This document shows positions 11,310 to 22,323 of a stretch of 64,000 nucleotides of DNA, in pieces. The position numbers and the translations under genes were made by a program. Location: the NCBI GenBank assembly GCA_949361645.1, contig OX442416.1, forward strand, positions 21,222,500 to 21,286,499. Reading direction: 5' to 3'. The notes beneath the pieces were generated by a model. The model did not search any database, was not told the origin of the DNA, and worked only from the letters and a program-made list of their open reading frames with translations. This DNA comes from Spongilla lacustris (Eukaryota; Porifera; Demospongiae; Spongillida; Spongillidae). The number at the start of each line of letters is the position of its first letter. Position 1 is the first letter of the stretch.

Positions 11310-11870
11310 GTAGGCACATAGCACACATACATGTAACACACAGGCACATAGCACACATACATGTAACATACAGGCACATAGCACACATACATGTAACACA
11401 CAGGCACATAGCACACATACATGTAACACACAGGCACATAGCACACATACATGTAACATACAGGCACATAGCACACAGGCACATAGCACACAGGCACATA
11501 GCACACAGGCACATAGCACACAGGCACATAGCACACAGGCACATAACACACAGGCACATAGCACACAGGCACATAACACACAGGCACATAGCACACAGGC
11601 ACATAGCACACATACATGTAACACACAGGCACATAGCACACAGGCACACAGCACATAGCACACATAGCACACAGGCACATAGCAGACAGGCACATAACAC
11701 AGGCACATAGCACACAGCACATAGCACACAGGCACATAGGCACAGTACACAGGCACATGGCACATAACACACAGGCACATAGCACATAGGCACAGCACAT
11801 AGGCACAGCACACAGCACATATAGGACACAGGCACGTAGCACACAGCACACATAGCACACAGGCACATAG
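11310..11870. repeat. 15-bp minisatellite (caggcacatagcaca) with a 31-bp higher-order form
   Basis: Units of CAGGCACATAGCACA alternate with versions containing CATACATGTAA. Three minus-strand frames are stop-free over about 570-650 bases, giving false Cys-rich ORFs. Confidence 0.95.
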
Positions 11871-12029
11871 CAGTGGCCCCTTGCCCCTCCCCCTAACCTC
11901 CTCAGCTTTCTGATGTAACATGTCTGAAGGTCACCACTGTGTTCCTTATGATGTGCAGAAGGGGTGTGCCTGGGGTGGGGGACATGTAAAGGGGTGGATA
12001 GTGCATTTGTACATCACATTGGAGTGTTT

Positions 12030-12640
12030 ATTGTGTGCACACACAGGTGAGGGACATAGTGTTGTGTGCTGGGAAGTGTTATGTGAAACACAAGAAAGCA
12101 ACAGAGTGTTGTGTGCACACACAAGGTACACATTTGTAAGGTACACACATAGGAGGGAACAGTGTTGAGTGCGGAGGGAGTGTTGTGTGCACACATAAGG
12201 TACACACATAGGAGGGAAGAGTGTTGTGTGTGGAGGTGTGGAGTGGGTGTTGTGTGCACACACAGGGTACACACATAGGAGAGAAAAGTGTTGTGTGTGG
12301 AGTGGGTGTTGTGTGCACACACAAGGTGCACACACAAAGGGAGGGAAGAGTGTTGAGAGCAGAGGGAGTGTTGTGTGCACACACGAGGTACACACATAGG
12401 AGAGAAAAGTGTTGTGTGTGGAGTATGTGTTGTGTGCACACACAACGGAGGGAAGAGTGTTGACACACAAGTAAAGGGAGTGTGCAGTGGACCTACTCAC
12501 ACCCCTACCCATGTGAGTACACACAATATGTGTGCATACAACACTTTACACCATGGGTGTGCACACAACACACTTCCATGGGTGTGCACACACAACACAC
12601 TTCCATGTCGTGCACACACAACACACTTCCATGTCGTGTC
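12030..12640. repeat. GTGTTGTGTGCACACAC-type minisatellite
   Basis: Degenerate units of about 55-65 bases built from GTGTTGTGTGCACACACA, a GGTACACACATAGGAG core and GGGAAGA. The core is self-complementary (TGTGTGCACACA), so each unit can fold. The last part (12540-12640) reads in the opposite sense. Confidence 0.85.
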
Positions 12641-13497
12641 CTCACCACACTTATTTATTTCAAACCATTCTTCCCACATAACATTCTTCCCACCTTCCCT
12701 CGTCTCTTTATCCACACCCTTCTCAATGCCCCATGCCATAAACGCGCATCAAATTGCCATAACAAAAAGAGCTAGAAACAACAGATGTGCTCTAAAAAAA
12801 GTTACAACACGGTACGGATACAAACAGAACATACATGCAAGCAAAATTATACAAAATGCATATGCGCAAGCTACACACCTCCCAAACAATAAGAGTATCA
12901 CAAAAACTGGTTCCTTACCGTTCATAGGTAGACATTAGCGATGACCCGACCACGATTCGTGTATGGAACGGCTTCGTGTCTTCAAGTTTTTAGAATACAT
13001 CGTGCTTCACTTTTTGAGTCTAGAGAACATGGTAGCGATCCTTTTTGGTCTTAAAAATCGGTAAAACAAACGAAACACTACGCGATCGCACGAAGCAAAC
13101 TTGATTGACAGACGCACAATTTTTGAATAAGTTAAAATTAAATCTGGTTATACGTTGCACCGGTTACGCAATGAATAATTTGGTCATTTATCGGTTAAGC
13201 ATTTCTGCCGAAAGGTTCATTATTCCACTGTACCAATATCATCTTCATCCATTTCTGCATTAGAAAACTACACAAATTTTTTTCAGTATTAATGATGTTT
13301 GCCTGAACAATGTCTTTGCATTGCAGTTTTCATTCTGGTCTTCTATTAATTTTGGTCCAGTGCATGATACCAAAATGGTACATGTGTACAGTCTTTGTTA
13401 ACCCGGCATTCTGAGTGCATTGGTCCAATGCTACTACGTTAGTGGGGTTCTATACTTTCTGGTGTGTCTGTGTACCAAAGTTGATATATAACTCTAG

Positions 13498-13572
13498 GAA
13501 CTAGAAGACAAACTAAGAATTGCAGCAACAAGTGGTAATACTGATGTGTTCATGAGGTTGCTAGATAGAGAG
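13498..13572 (+). CDS. Ankyrin-type capping exon before the TPR-CHAT exons
   Basis: A 75-base, 25-residue exon between tataactctag and gtgagt: ELEDKLRIAATSGNTDVFMR, then LLDRE. It closely matches the exon at 7749 (ELEEKLRDAVIDGNTEEV), so it is a duplicated capping half-repeat. Phase 0 at both ends, hence compatible with the exons at 10342 and 14883. It could instead begin a second transcript. Confidence 0.6.
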
Positions 13573-13625
13573 GTGAGTCCCTTTATTAATCCTGATGCAT
13601 GCAGACATTGTATGTCTATACATAC

Positions 13626-14385
13626 CAGGGCGAGATACAGGATTTGAGGACGGGGGTCTAAAAATCATATTCACAATGGGAGAGGGTACGTGAGGGGGCG
13701 TGCCCCACTAAGGGGGCCTGGAGCCTGGTCCCAGCCGCTTTTTTAAAATTTCATTTATTTAGCATGAAAATAAAATCATTTTTGACAATGATATTGTTCA
13801 TAAACAACTTCATGTTGATCAGGCACCAAATATAACCTTTCAGAGGATTAATAAATAGAAGCCTGCATTGATAATGATGAGAAAATGGTTCTGCATCTCT
13901 ACGAATCAGCATCAATGCCACTGTTGTTTCTCATATGCTACGAAGTTTAGCATACTGATTGTCCGGATTCTGTTGGGCATGTGGTACTTCAAAAGAAGGT
14001 GTTGATGGCGAGATGCCTTTTGTATGGTACGCATACTGGTATGAATCTTCTTCGGGCAAATCCATGAGGACAATTGCGTCTTACTCCTCACACTGCTGTG
14101 CTTCGTGCTGCTAAGTGATTAACGCAATGCCATCTAAATCCTTACATGCACATGTATAAGCGTTTAAGTATATACATGGCATACAGTACTGCAGTTTACT
14201 TAGATCCAGATCCATTGCATTCACACTCTTACATCCTGTAGTAGTCTACACCTCGCACTCGCACCATTCGATCGCGGTAAGACTTAATTAACTACACATG
14301 CGACATAATCTAGTTCATTACTTGGTGCCAAGGGAGTCTTTAGACCCCAAAGACCCCACCACCCCTCCCCCTGAATCCGCCCCTG
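13626..14385. mobile_element. Non-autonomous hAT-like element
   Basis: The left end CAGGGCGAGATACAGGATTT and the right end (complement reads CAGGGGCGGATTCAGGGGGA) are imperfect inverted repeats of hAT type. Flanks are TATACATA (13617-13624) and TATACACA (14386-14393), an 8-bp duplication with one mismatch, the size expected for hAT. The 760-bp interior has no transposase frame. It lies in the intron before exon 14883. Confidence 0.65.
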
Positions 14386-14882
14386 TATACACATTATGTA
14401 CTCAGTGTGTGTGCCACTCAATATGATATGGCACAGTTCTCAAGTGGCACTTCACATTATTAAAATGTTATAAAAATGCTTTACGATAATCATTATCGTA
14501 TGTGCATTGTACATTATTTTCATCATTATTGAAATACACAACAGCAGATAAATATATAGACAGTTATGATGCACAAAGGTATGCTGCCTCAAGAGGAAGC
14601 CTTCTAAGCAGTACCTACACACAAGAAACAGGTTGAGGTGACCATACAGATTAACAAACACCTTAGGGTTAGGTAGATTAGATCTTTTAGAACCTTCCAT
14701 AAATTTATATGTGAATTGCCACTTTGTCCCAAACAGACTATATACATGTATACACATGTGTATGACAAATCTTTTGCTCGAGCTAAGCAAACTAGTTTTA
14801 ATTATTACACGTATGTTTAAGTGAATGCAAATTATTAATAGTTTTAACTTTGAAAGCCTTTCATGTTAGTACACATATACAG

Positions 14883-16029
14883 GGTATGGTGACCAATGCT
14901 GAAAACACCAAAGCTCCAACTGTGTCACGCAGTACATACCAAGTCAGTGTTGCTGACTTGGACAAAGTGCTCTTAGAAGTGGAAGAGCGCCTTAAGATTG
15001 ATCCAGCTTTTGATTATGGATACTATCAAAAGAGTGTGACTTGCACTAAACTGCAGCAATATGAAAATGCAATGAGAGCAGCGGAGGCTGGATACAAACT
15101 AAGCAGCAATGGTGAACTAAAAAGGTTATGTGTAGAACAGTGGATAACTGCCAATAATGCGATGTTTAAACCATTACTTGCACAATTGGTCATCGAGACA
15201 AAATCGAGGAAGCTGACAATGTGTATTTCTTTGACAAACTTAGAGGTATTGAGAAGCTATCTGGAACATTGCTTTAGCAGCGATATTATTGTCATCAAGA
15301 CAAACCTCACTTTATTAATGACAGATCTTGATCGTCTTCTGCACGCATTTGGGCATAATCCCCTTTCTTATGCTGGATTGTGGGTAGAGATGTTGTTTCA
15401 CTGCCAAGTTCCTCCTGGCTCTCAGAGAGTACCAGACAGCAACTACAGTGCATTACTGTCATATGCACTTAAATTGTGCAATGAAATTGAATCTATCGAT
15501 CCTCTTTTGCATATAATTATTGGAACTTTGATAAGCCTTGCTGTGCGCTTGGTGGTCTTGCATTGCAATAAGTTAAATGATCTAGTTGTTCAGCAACATG
15601 CGTGTCAGCTGTTATGTCAAGCTTGCTGGCCATTGTTAGTACGATCTTGGTACCCAGATGGAATCTACAGAGAGCTAATAATAGACACCTACGACCAATT
15701 TTTTTATGCCTGGATGTACTTTAATGATGCATACACGACTGAAGAAGAACAATTTCTGAAAGAAGTAATCGAAAGTGTTGAAACCTTAAATCTGAGTTCC
15801 AGCTTGTTGTTTTGTCGTCTTGTTGAGCTTAGGATATCAAAAAATCCTCATGATGACAACGAGGTGAAAATTAGGAAGTTTCTCCTTGAATACTTAAATT
15901 CACACAGTATTTTTGGAAAGATACCTGATGCTGACTTCATAACCTGTGTGAAACTGGCAATGCAAAAAATTGCATTAGGACTTGACTCTGATCAATCTAA
16001 CCAATCTGTGATATTGACAGAAAACATAG
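14883..16029 (+). CDS. TPR-like exon of predicted ankyrin-TPR-CHAT protein
   Basis: The exon follows an acceptor (cacatatacag, ending 14882) and ends at donor gtaagg (16030), phase 1. An in-frame ATG at 14886 would give MVTNAENTKAPTVSRS if this is the first coding exon. The early part has a TPR-like helix pair (DLDKVLLEVEERLKIDPAFD, then YYQKSVTCTKLQQYENAMRA). The remainder (about 300 residues) is helical and rich in Leu and Cys, with no further motif I recognise. It joins in frame to the CHAT exon at 17013. The entry phase (0) equals the exit phase of the ankyrin exon at 13498, so an ankyrin-TPR-CHAT fusion is predicted. Confidence 0.75.
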
Positions 16030-16171
16030 GTAAGGTGTATACATTTTTAAACTCCAGGAGAAAAGTTTAAACCTAGCTGATGTATGGAAACAAAAACAAC
16101 TAACGGCATGCACTTGTCAGTCTATATATATATATATATAGGATCTTATCCTGGACATAATGCATATTTTT

Positions 16172-16713
16172 TCAAGTTTTGGGAGGTGGTGATTATATTA
16201 TAATTTCAAAATATTGCTAAGGGATTCCTAAATCATGCACTTTAAATAGGATTGTCCATCATGTAGTTACAATGGTATGAATGTTTAATTACGGGTCTAT
16301 TTCAATTGCACGTATCAACTTTGACACTTGTTTTGTTAGGGCATATACGGGACAGTTTCCATGAAAATAATACTTATAGTGTAGAATTAAATAATGTTAT
16401 CAAAATGCCTAATGTTTGAATCGCTATAACTTCCGAATGGTATACACCTATACTGACTTCCTATTTTCAAACTTCATACAACACCATTTCTCTATGGTAA
16501 TTGGGGTCTTGCACTTGCTCCGTGCCAGTATTGCAACGTTCAATACCCCGCCGGGTTCCGGGTTCAAACCCACCATAATGTTTGGCGGGTAATCAAATCG
16601 CTTCAAATTTGGTTTATAGATAGAGAGGTCCCTTATATTGGATTGTTCTGTTTCAGTTTGTTAATTTCATTTCATCCATTATGGAGATCAAGTTATGGGA
16701 GGTGGTGATTATA
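16172..16713. mobile_element. Insertion flanked by a 26-bp direct repeat (possible SINE)
   Basis: 16172-16197 and 16688-16713 are the same 26 bases with one mismatch (TCAAGTT.TGGGAGG core), as expected for a target duplication around a 490-bp insert. The insert contains GGGTTCAAACCC near 16561-16572, resembling a tRNA B box. There is no clear A box and no long ORF. It lies in the intron between the TPR and CHAT exons. Confidence 0.45.
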
Positions 16714-17012
16714 ATCTTTGGCGTAAACCAAAACCAGGGAAACATTTTTTTAGGGGGGGGGGGGGGGGGGGGAGAGAAGATAGGGTGGGGGGTCTCCAAT
16801 GTATTTTTAAGGGCTGGCACATACACCATTCACCTGCTCTACAGTCGCTAAAGTCCAATTCAGTTTGTAATGGGGTCATGTATTTTGCTAGTTTGTATTC
16901 ACTGAACTTCAAATCCTGCATAGAGGATACTAACATACTCTTTTGCGATGTTTGTTTGATGCCTACATGTTTTTCATTTGGCTGGTGATCTTTCCCAATT
17001 GGTATCATACAG

Positions 17013-18724
17013 ATAGTTTGATGGAGATGAAGGAATCAGAACTAGCCACTGAAGCATTTGTGTTGGTTGAGTCCATGCACATGAATAATATACGGAAACA
17101 AATCCAAAATTTGGATGTTACTATAGATGAGATTGTGGAATATTTTTACATGAATCAGTTATCAGTTTTAGAACTAATAGGCAGCTTCAGAGAAAATAGC
17201 ACACTAGTTGCAAATATGATAGTGAAATGGAAGTCTATTTATAATGAATTTCGTGCTGTTCTCATTCAACTTGGAGCAGGGCAGCAATGTTTAAAAACAT
17301 TCCAAACTATAACAGATAAGGAATTCAAACACAGTACCCCAGAAAAAATCCAGAATTTGGTTTATGCCTACAAGGCTAACGTTAAAAGCATCATTAACAC
17401 TGTAGGCACCAGTGTTCTTTCTCTCCTTTACAACCAGACCTACAAAGATGTTCAGAGTGTTCTCCAGCCAGACCAGCTGGTAATTGAATATCACCTTGAC
17501 CATATGGATAATGAGTTGGCCATGGACTTAGACTTTAAATCCAAAGGGCTTGTTATAGTTCTCGCATCAGAGGGGGAACCACTTGTTGTAAAACTTGAAC
17601 GTGTTGTTCCACTGATAAACAAATGGTTAAGTTTGCTAGAAGATACGGATAGAGAGAAGGAAAGAATGATGGCTGCTTTTGAGCTTGGTGAGCACATATT
17701 TCCTGTAGAGATTCGAGAAATGATTAAAAACAAAAGGCTATACTTATGCACTGATGGCATTCTTGGAATATGTCCTCTGGAGCTCTTACCAATGGAACAA
17801 TCAGTAGTAGATGCGCAGCTTCTGAAGCCTCCATTCCTTTGCAGTGTGACATATCTTTCATCTTGTAGAGAGCTCATTCGACATAAAGTACTTTCAGACA
17901 TCTGTATAAAAGACCCTACTTTTGATGTCCATTCTCTTACTGAGACTGAAATTTTGAGATGTGTTATATTGGCAGACCCAAACTTTGATTTATCAGCACC
18001 AAAGAATACATTGTACAGCCTGTGGAGCTACATTTCTACTATTTCATTTTTTTCTTTTCAGCCCATTCCTTCCCATTTAAAAATGCTGAAAGGGTTTATG
18101 ATAGAAGCTGATACAGTTATAAAATGCATTTCTAGTGCTGGATGCGATATCAGTACATTGCTTTTAAATGGGGACCAGGCTACTATATCCGAAGCTTTGA
18201 GAATTGAGTCACCTTTCATTCTCCATTTTATAACACATGGGTATTCAGAACCCAATGGACCTTTCGGACGAAGAACCATCTGGGACGATGCTACAACTGG
18301 TCTATATCTTGCAGGTGCCAATGTATATTTCAATAAAGAATACGATAGTATTCATCCTGATGCTGGAACTGGGATGCTGACATCTCTTGCTGCATCAGGA
18401 ATGAACTTAAAGGGAACACGACTGGTGTACATATCCACTTGCAATTCAGCCCATGGCTCCTTTTATGATGCAGGGTATGCTGTGTATACACTTGCACACG
18501 CTTTTCGAGCTGCTGGTGCCCAGACCATTATTGGCACACTCTGGGAGCTAAACGACAGGGTGGCTCGGAATTTTGCAGAATATTTTTATGAGAAGGCTCT
18601 GACAACGGGCACTGCACCTTCTAGAGCTCTTGCATATGCAAAATTAAAAACTGAAGAGAAAGATTGCTCCAGTCTTTGGGGGTCATTCATTTGCATTGGT
18701 GAAGACAAACCACTGTTTGATTAA
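17013..18724 (+). CDS. CHAT-domain (caspase/separase-like peptidase) exon
   Basis: The exon follows acceptor ggtatcatacag and ends at TAA (18722-18724). Joined to the previous exon it gives 952 residues from the ATG at 14886. Its C-terminal third is a CHAT domain: the strand ending ILHFITHGYSEPNGPFG holds the catalytic His (codon 18236-18238, residue about 790), and LVYISTCNSAHGS holds the catalytic Cys (codon 18440-18442, residue about 858). Further conserved blocks are AHAFRAAGAQTIIGTLWELN and LWGSFICIG. CHAT peptidases are clan CD cysteine proteases related to caspases and separase, often fused to TPRs. Both catalytic residues are present, so activity is plausible. Substrate unknown. Confidence 0.88.
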
Positions 18725-18727
18725 TCT

Positions 18728-19609
18728 TCTACTGCTTAAAGAAGTATACTTGTACAACTGACTTCATTGTTGCATGCATCCCTGTAAAACATTAGCAAGT
18801 AGTCTTTTAATGAACCATTTCTGTTGCACCTACTGTACATACTTTTATGTGTGGACACTATTATATCTCAATGCTACATGTGCAGTGCAGATGTATGGAA
18901 CTGTCTACATCCATAAAACTTTATTATTTGGTGCATTCAGTTATGATGCAAACTGCAGATGGGCGATGCTAGTCCGCTGGCAGCGCTAATGATGACTTTC
19001 ATTACTTCAAAAATAATCATATATAGTACTAGTGTTGCATATCACCTATGTATATACGGCACTGTAGTTGAATAACCAGTTAGCTATAGTAATGATAGTT
19101 TTGTTTACAGAGGAATAATCCAGGGAATGTTAAGTGGTATATATCGGATTGGAAGACAATGGGGGTGTTAAAAGGAAGGAAATATTTAACACATGTAGCT
19201 AGTCTTGTATTTAGTAACATAAAATGAATGTAGGAGTACATGTAATTATGTTCTTATTTTCAAATCCTATGAGGTCTATATATATACCACTAATTTTAAT
19301 TTTCTAAGAGAGAAAGCTTTTGTACTACAGATTCTTTTAGTTAGGACATAACCGATCTGAATTTATATTAAGGTAGGTATCAGCCACATTACATAATGAT
19401 CTCACTTCGTACATGATGCCATATATAATGTAAGTGATGAGATCGTTACATATAACGTGGATCTGGGTATGAATTTGTATATTGTGTCTCTGATGATGTT
19501 AGCATCAACTGAACACTTAAGGATATGAAATATAGTGGTGATGTGTCCATATCCTCAATTTACTTCGCAACAGAAACACAAAAGTTAGGATACTCTCGTG
19601 AAAAGTGGT
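18728..19609. other. 3' flank of the CHAT gene, no further gene
   Basis: AT-rich sequence with only short ORFs. It holds the 3' UTR of the CHAT gene. From about 19580 it becomes nearly identical to the H2A downstream flank at 3170-3244, which marks the left edge of the histone duplication. Confidence 0.5.
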
Positions 19610-19625
19610 GGCTTTGAAAAAAGCC
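19610..19625 (-). terminator. Histone 3' stem-loop of H2A copy 2
   Basis: Minus strand GGCTTT-TTTC-AAAGCC followed by ACCA, identical to the element at 3192-3207. Confidence 0.9.
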
Positions 19626-19656
19626 AGTTTAAAGCGACATCAGATAAAAGGGACGT

Positions 19657-20064
19657 TTAGGCATCTTCGCCCTGGGACTTCTTGGCGGGGGCGGTACCAG
19701 CTGCCGCCTTCTTGGGGAGGAGGATAGCCTGGATGTTGGGGAGCACACCTCCCTGAGCGATGGTCACTCCGGCCAGCAGCTTGTTCAGTTCTTCGTCGTT
19801 CCTGATAGCCAGCTGAAGATGGCGGGGATTGATCCTCTGCTTCTTGTTGTCGCGGGCTGCGTTTCCCGCCAGCTCCAAGATTTCGGCGGCAAGGTACTCC
19901 ATCACAGCGGCCAGGTACACGGGAGCTCCCGCCCCGATACGCTCGGCGTAGTTCCCTTGGCGGAGAAGACGATGAACTCGTCCAACGGGGAACTGCAGTC
20001 CAGCTCGGGCAGAGCGACTTTTGGCCTTGGCGCGGGCTTTGCCTCCTTTTCCTCGTCCAGTCAT
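19657..20064 (-). CDS. H2A: Histone H2A (replication-dependent), copy 2
   Basis: A 135-residue intronless ORF identical to copy 1 apart from GTAPAKKS in place of GTAPTKKS near the C terminus. All H2A landmarks are kept ([18 protein letters not shown]-terminal KKSQGEDA). The nucleotide changes that remain are mostly silent (for example 19789, 19807, 19816). Divergent from H2B copy 2 with 251 bp between starts. Confidence 0.97.
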   Translation of the reverse strand: MTGRGKGGKARAKAKSRSARAGLQFPVGRVHRLLRQGNYAERIGAGAPVYLAAVMEYLAAEILELAGNAARDNKKQRINPRHLQLAIRNDEELNKLLAGVTIAQGGVLPNIQAILLPKKAAAGTAPAKKSQGEDA

Positions 20065-20315
20065 TGTGTTAAAGCGATGCTAGCTAGTGATGTTAACAAG
20101 ACAGCGTTGTTTAACTTGGTGGACAACCCTATCCCGCCCTGTTTAATTTGTAGTTCCTAGGAGGATCAGTTTGGAACAAAAATTCGTCCAATAGTCTTAG
20201 GCGGATCACAGAATAAAAGCGACGATTCTACTGGTCAATCTAAAAGTGATCCGGCGCCAAGCGGAAGTAGAAATGATTATAAATACGAACGCCTACATCG
20301 TCAGTTCATTCGACA
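20065..20315. promoter_or_regulatory. Shared divergent H2A/H2B promoter, copy 2
   Basis: TATAAATA at 20278-20285, CCAAT at 20188-20192, GAGGATCA at 20161-20168, GCGGATCA at 20201-20208 and the complement form TGATCCGG at 20247-20254. Motif order matches copy 1, while the bases between motifs have diverged, especially next to H2A. Confidence 0.75.
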
Positions 20316-20684
20316 ATGCCAGGAAAGGTTGCAAGCAAGAAGGGAGAGAAGGCCGCCAAGCCGCCCAAGGCCCCCGGAGAGAAGAGCAAGAAGAAGAAGC
20401 TCCGCAAGGAGAGCTACTCCATCTACATCTACAAGGTGATGAAGCAGGTCCACCCCGACACTGGCATCTCCTCCAAGGCCATGAGCATCATGAACTCGTT
20501 CGTCAACGACATCTTCGAGAGGATAGCCACCGAGGCGTCCCGCCTGGCCCACTACAACAAAAAGCACACCATCACCAGCCGGGAGGTCCAGACTGCAGTG
20601 AGACTCCACCTACCTGGTGAGCTGTCGAAGCACGCGGTGAGCGAGGGCACCAAGGCCGTGACCAAGTACACCAGCAGCAAGTAA
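20316..20684 (+). CDS. H2B: Histone H2B (replication-dependent), copy 2
   Basis: 122 residues from [15 protein letters not shown] to VTKYTSSK. It is identical to copy 1 except for one fewer Lys in the N-terminal Lys run. The histone fold and C-terminal helix are intact. The start is fixed by the family N terminus, 31 bases after the TATA box. Confidence 0.97.
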   Translation: MPGKVASKKGEKAAKPPKAPGEKSKKKKLRKESYSIYIYKVMKQVHPDTGISSKAMSIMNSFVNDIFERIATEASRLAHYNKKHTITSREVQTAVRLHLPGELSKHAVSEGTKAVTKYTSSK

Positions 20685-20713
20685 ACTGCTCCTCCTCTTC
20701 TTTTGTATTTAAC

Positions 20714-20729
20714 GGCTTTTATAAAAGCC
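20714..20729 (+). terminator. Histone 3' stem-loop of H2B copy 2
   Basis: GGCTTT-TATA-AAAGCC followed by ACCA; the same unusual TATA loop as copy 1. Confidence 0.85.
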
Positions 20730-21059
20730 ACCATCTCTACAAAACCTTGCACCTCAAATCTGTTGTACCATGAACGAAGTAAACAAGCTGTTAGGTGTTA
20801 TATTTGGGGGAATGCCCAGTGTTCAGTGCAGTTGTACAAGTCATGCAACAAGCTTGGGTATTTCTGCTGATGTATGCATATAACCTTATAAGCAGGTGTA
20901 TTTATGCAACTGAGTGGCCATATGTGTATATATCAATGCATCTATGGAATATTTAGGGACAAAAAAAAGAGCTTAATCTATGGGTTTATTTGTGGATCAA
21001 CAGATGAGACTTGCAGGATATGTACCATATCTTAAGGACAGTGTTTTGTAGCCTGCCCA

Positions 21060-21176
21060 CCCTCCGCTGGACCACCTGCCTCTGCTGGACCACCTCCCTC
21101 TGCTGGACCACCTCCCTCTGCTGGACCACCTCCCTCTGCTGGACCACCTCCCTCTGCTGGGCCACCTCCCTCTGCT
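21060..21176. repeat. 18-bp minisatellite, about 6 copies
   Basis: Unit CTGCTGGACCACCTCCCT with small changes (gccacc, cctgcct). The surrounding 20760-21730 has no recognised gene. It shows an internal duplication: 20990-21030 resembles 21425-21470 (GGGTTTATTTGTGG, then GGCAGGATATG). Confidence 0.9.
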
Positions 21177-21731
21177 GTTAGGTGTTATAATTGTGGAATG
21201 CCCATGTACATAGTGGTGCAGTTTTGCACCAGGTGATGTTAGGTTACTCTATGTTTGGGGTAGGTTGTAAAACATGCTTGGGTTATAATAAACAATGATA
21301 TCTTTGTTAGGGTAGTCATAACCTGCGCGTGTCTTCTTACGCAACTGGATGGCCATATAGGAATCTTATCTCAATGCTATGTGTTAAATCAAAAGGAATT
21401 TTTAGGGAGAAATAGTCAAGTGCATTGGGTTTATTTGTGGGTCAGCAAAAGATGAGGCTGGCAGGATATGGCTATACCTAGTACCTCCAGGAGGACAGCT
21501 TGCCGGCCACCAATGGCCTGCACCGTGTCAGGTGACTGCCTTGGGCACATGTGGAGGTACCTGCCACCCATGACTGTGCTACCACGGCAACCTAGCCTTT
21601 CTGATAAGATGGTACGTGTGGTGTGTGTCCATAGTTCAGTGTTATATCACCTTGAATTAATTGGTCATCCTATCATGTATGCATGTGTAGGTTGACTTAA
21701 ACTCACTACTTTCTCACCTCTACCCTCAAAG

Positions 21732-22323
21732 GAGATATGTTTGTCAGATGAGCAGCAAGAGGATCCTGTAGTAGAGGATGATGTGGAGTGTGTGTTTACA
21801 TCCTGTGGTGATGAAAGATAAACTGTTGTGACCTGTACAACATCCCTCCATTCCTCTCAAACCCCTCCCTCCCCCTCCCTCCCCTCCCTCCCTCCCCCTC
21901 CCTCCCTCCCCCTCCCTCCCCCTCCCTCCCTCCCCCTCCCTCCTCCCTCCCTCTCCCCCCCCCCACACACAGCACCTGTGATGAGCTGTGATTGGCTGCC
22001 CAATGCACAGCAGCTGGTCACAGCCTGCTGGGATCGCTCTGCACGTCTATGGGACTCTGAGAAGGGACAGATGATCCACTCCCTGGAGGGTAAGCTGAGA
22101 CCACACCCACCTGTGTGACCATCCCTCTTCCCCAGGCCATGACCAGGAGCTCACTCCCCCCCCCCCCCCAGCAGCCAATGGTGACATCATCGCTGGATAC
22201 TATGGGACTTCAGGACTCCATCCATCCACTCAGTGAATGTGTTTCACCAAGGCTGTCAATGCAGCTGTGTTGTTCAGTCAGAAGGACAATGTCATCAGTG
22301 GATCAGATGACCATACTGTGAAG
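21732..22323 (+). pseudogene. WDR37: WDR37-like gene fragment, copy 1
   Basis: A short leading segment (ICLSDEQQEDPVVEDDVECV) is followed by a CT-rich tract. A WD40 exon at 21973-22089 (APVMSCDWLPNAQQLVTACW, then DRSARLWDSEKGQMIHSLEG) has an intact acceptor and donor. After a 46-base intron, the next exon (22136-22323) starts GHDQELT but is broken by a poly-C run and deletions that remove most of the blade, including part of TFRLWDF. A final GSDDHTVK block remains. WDR37 is a seven-blade WD40 protein. No later blade is seen in this copy. Identification rests on [16 protein letters not shown] and [10 protein letters not shown] in the other copies. Confidence 0.65.

Larger units (their letters stand above)
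10821..13199. mobile_element. 2.4-kb element with terminal inverted repeats, non-autonomous
   Basis: CTTAACCGATAAATTACCA at 10821-10839 is mirrored at 13181-13199 (18 of 19 matching). The interior has no transposase; most of it is minisatellite DNA. It sits in the intron between the ankyrin exons at 10342 and 13498. A target-site duplication is not clear, so the superfamily is open. Confidence 0.55.

Noticed and set aside
11219..11921. Three Cys/Val-rich minus-strand ORFs of 190-215 codons
   Set aside because: All three frames are open because of the 15-bp minisatellite; no start context or domain.
11946..12524. Thr/His/Cys-rich ORFs on both strands
   Set aside because: Products of the GTGTTGTGTGCACACAC minisatellite.
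16943..17012. N-terminal extension of the CHAT frame into the intron
   Set aside because: The acceptor at 17011-17012 gives a phase that joins exactly to the previous exon, so the upstream codons are intronic.
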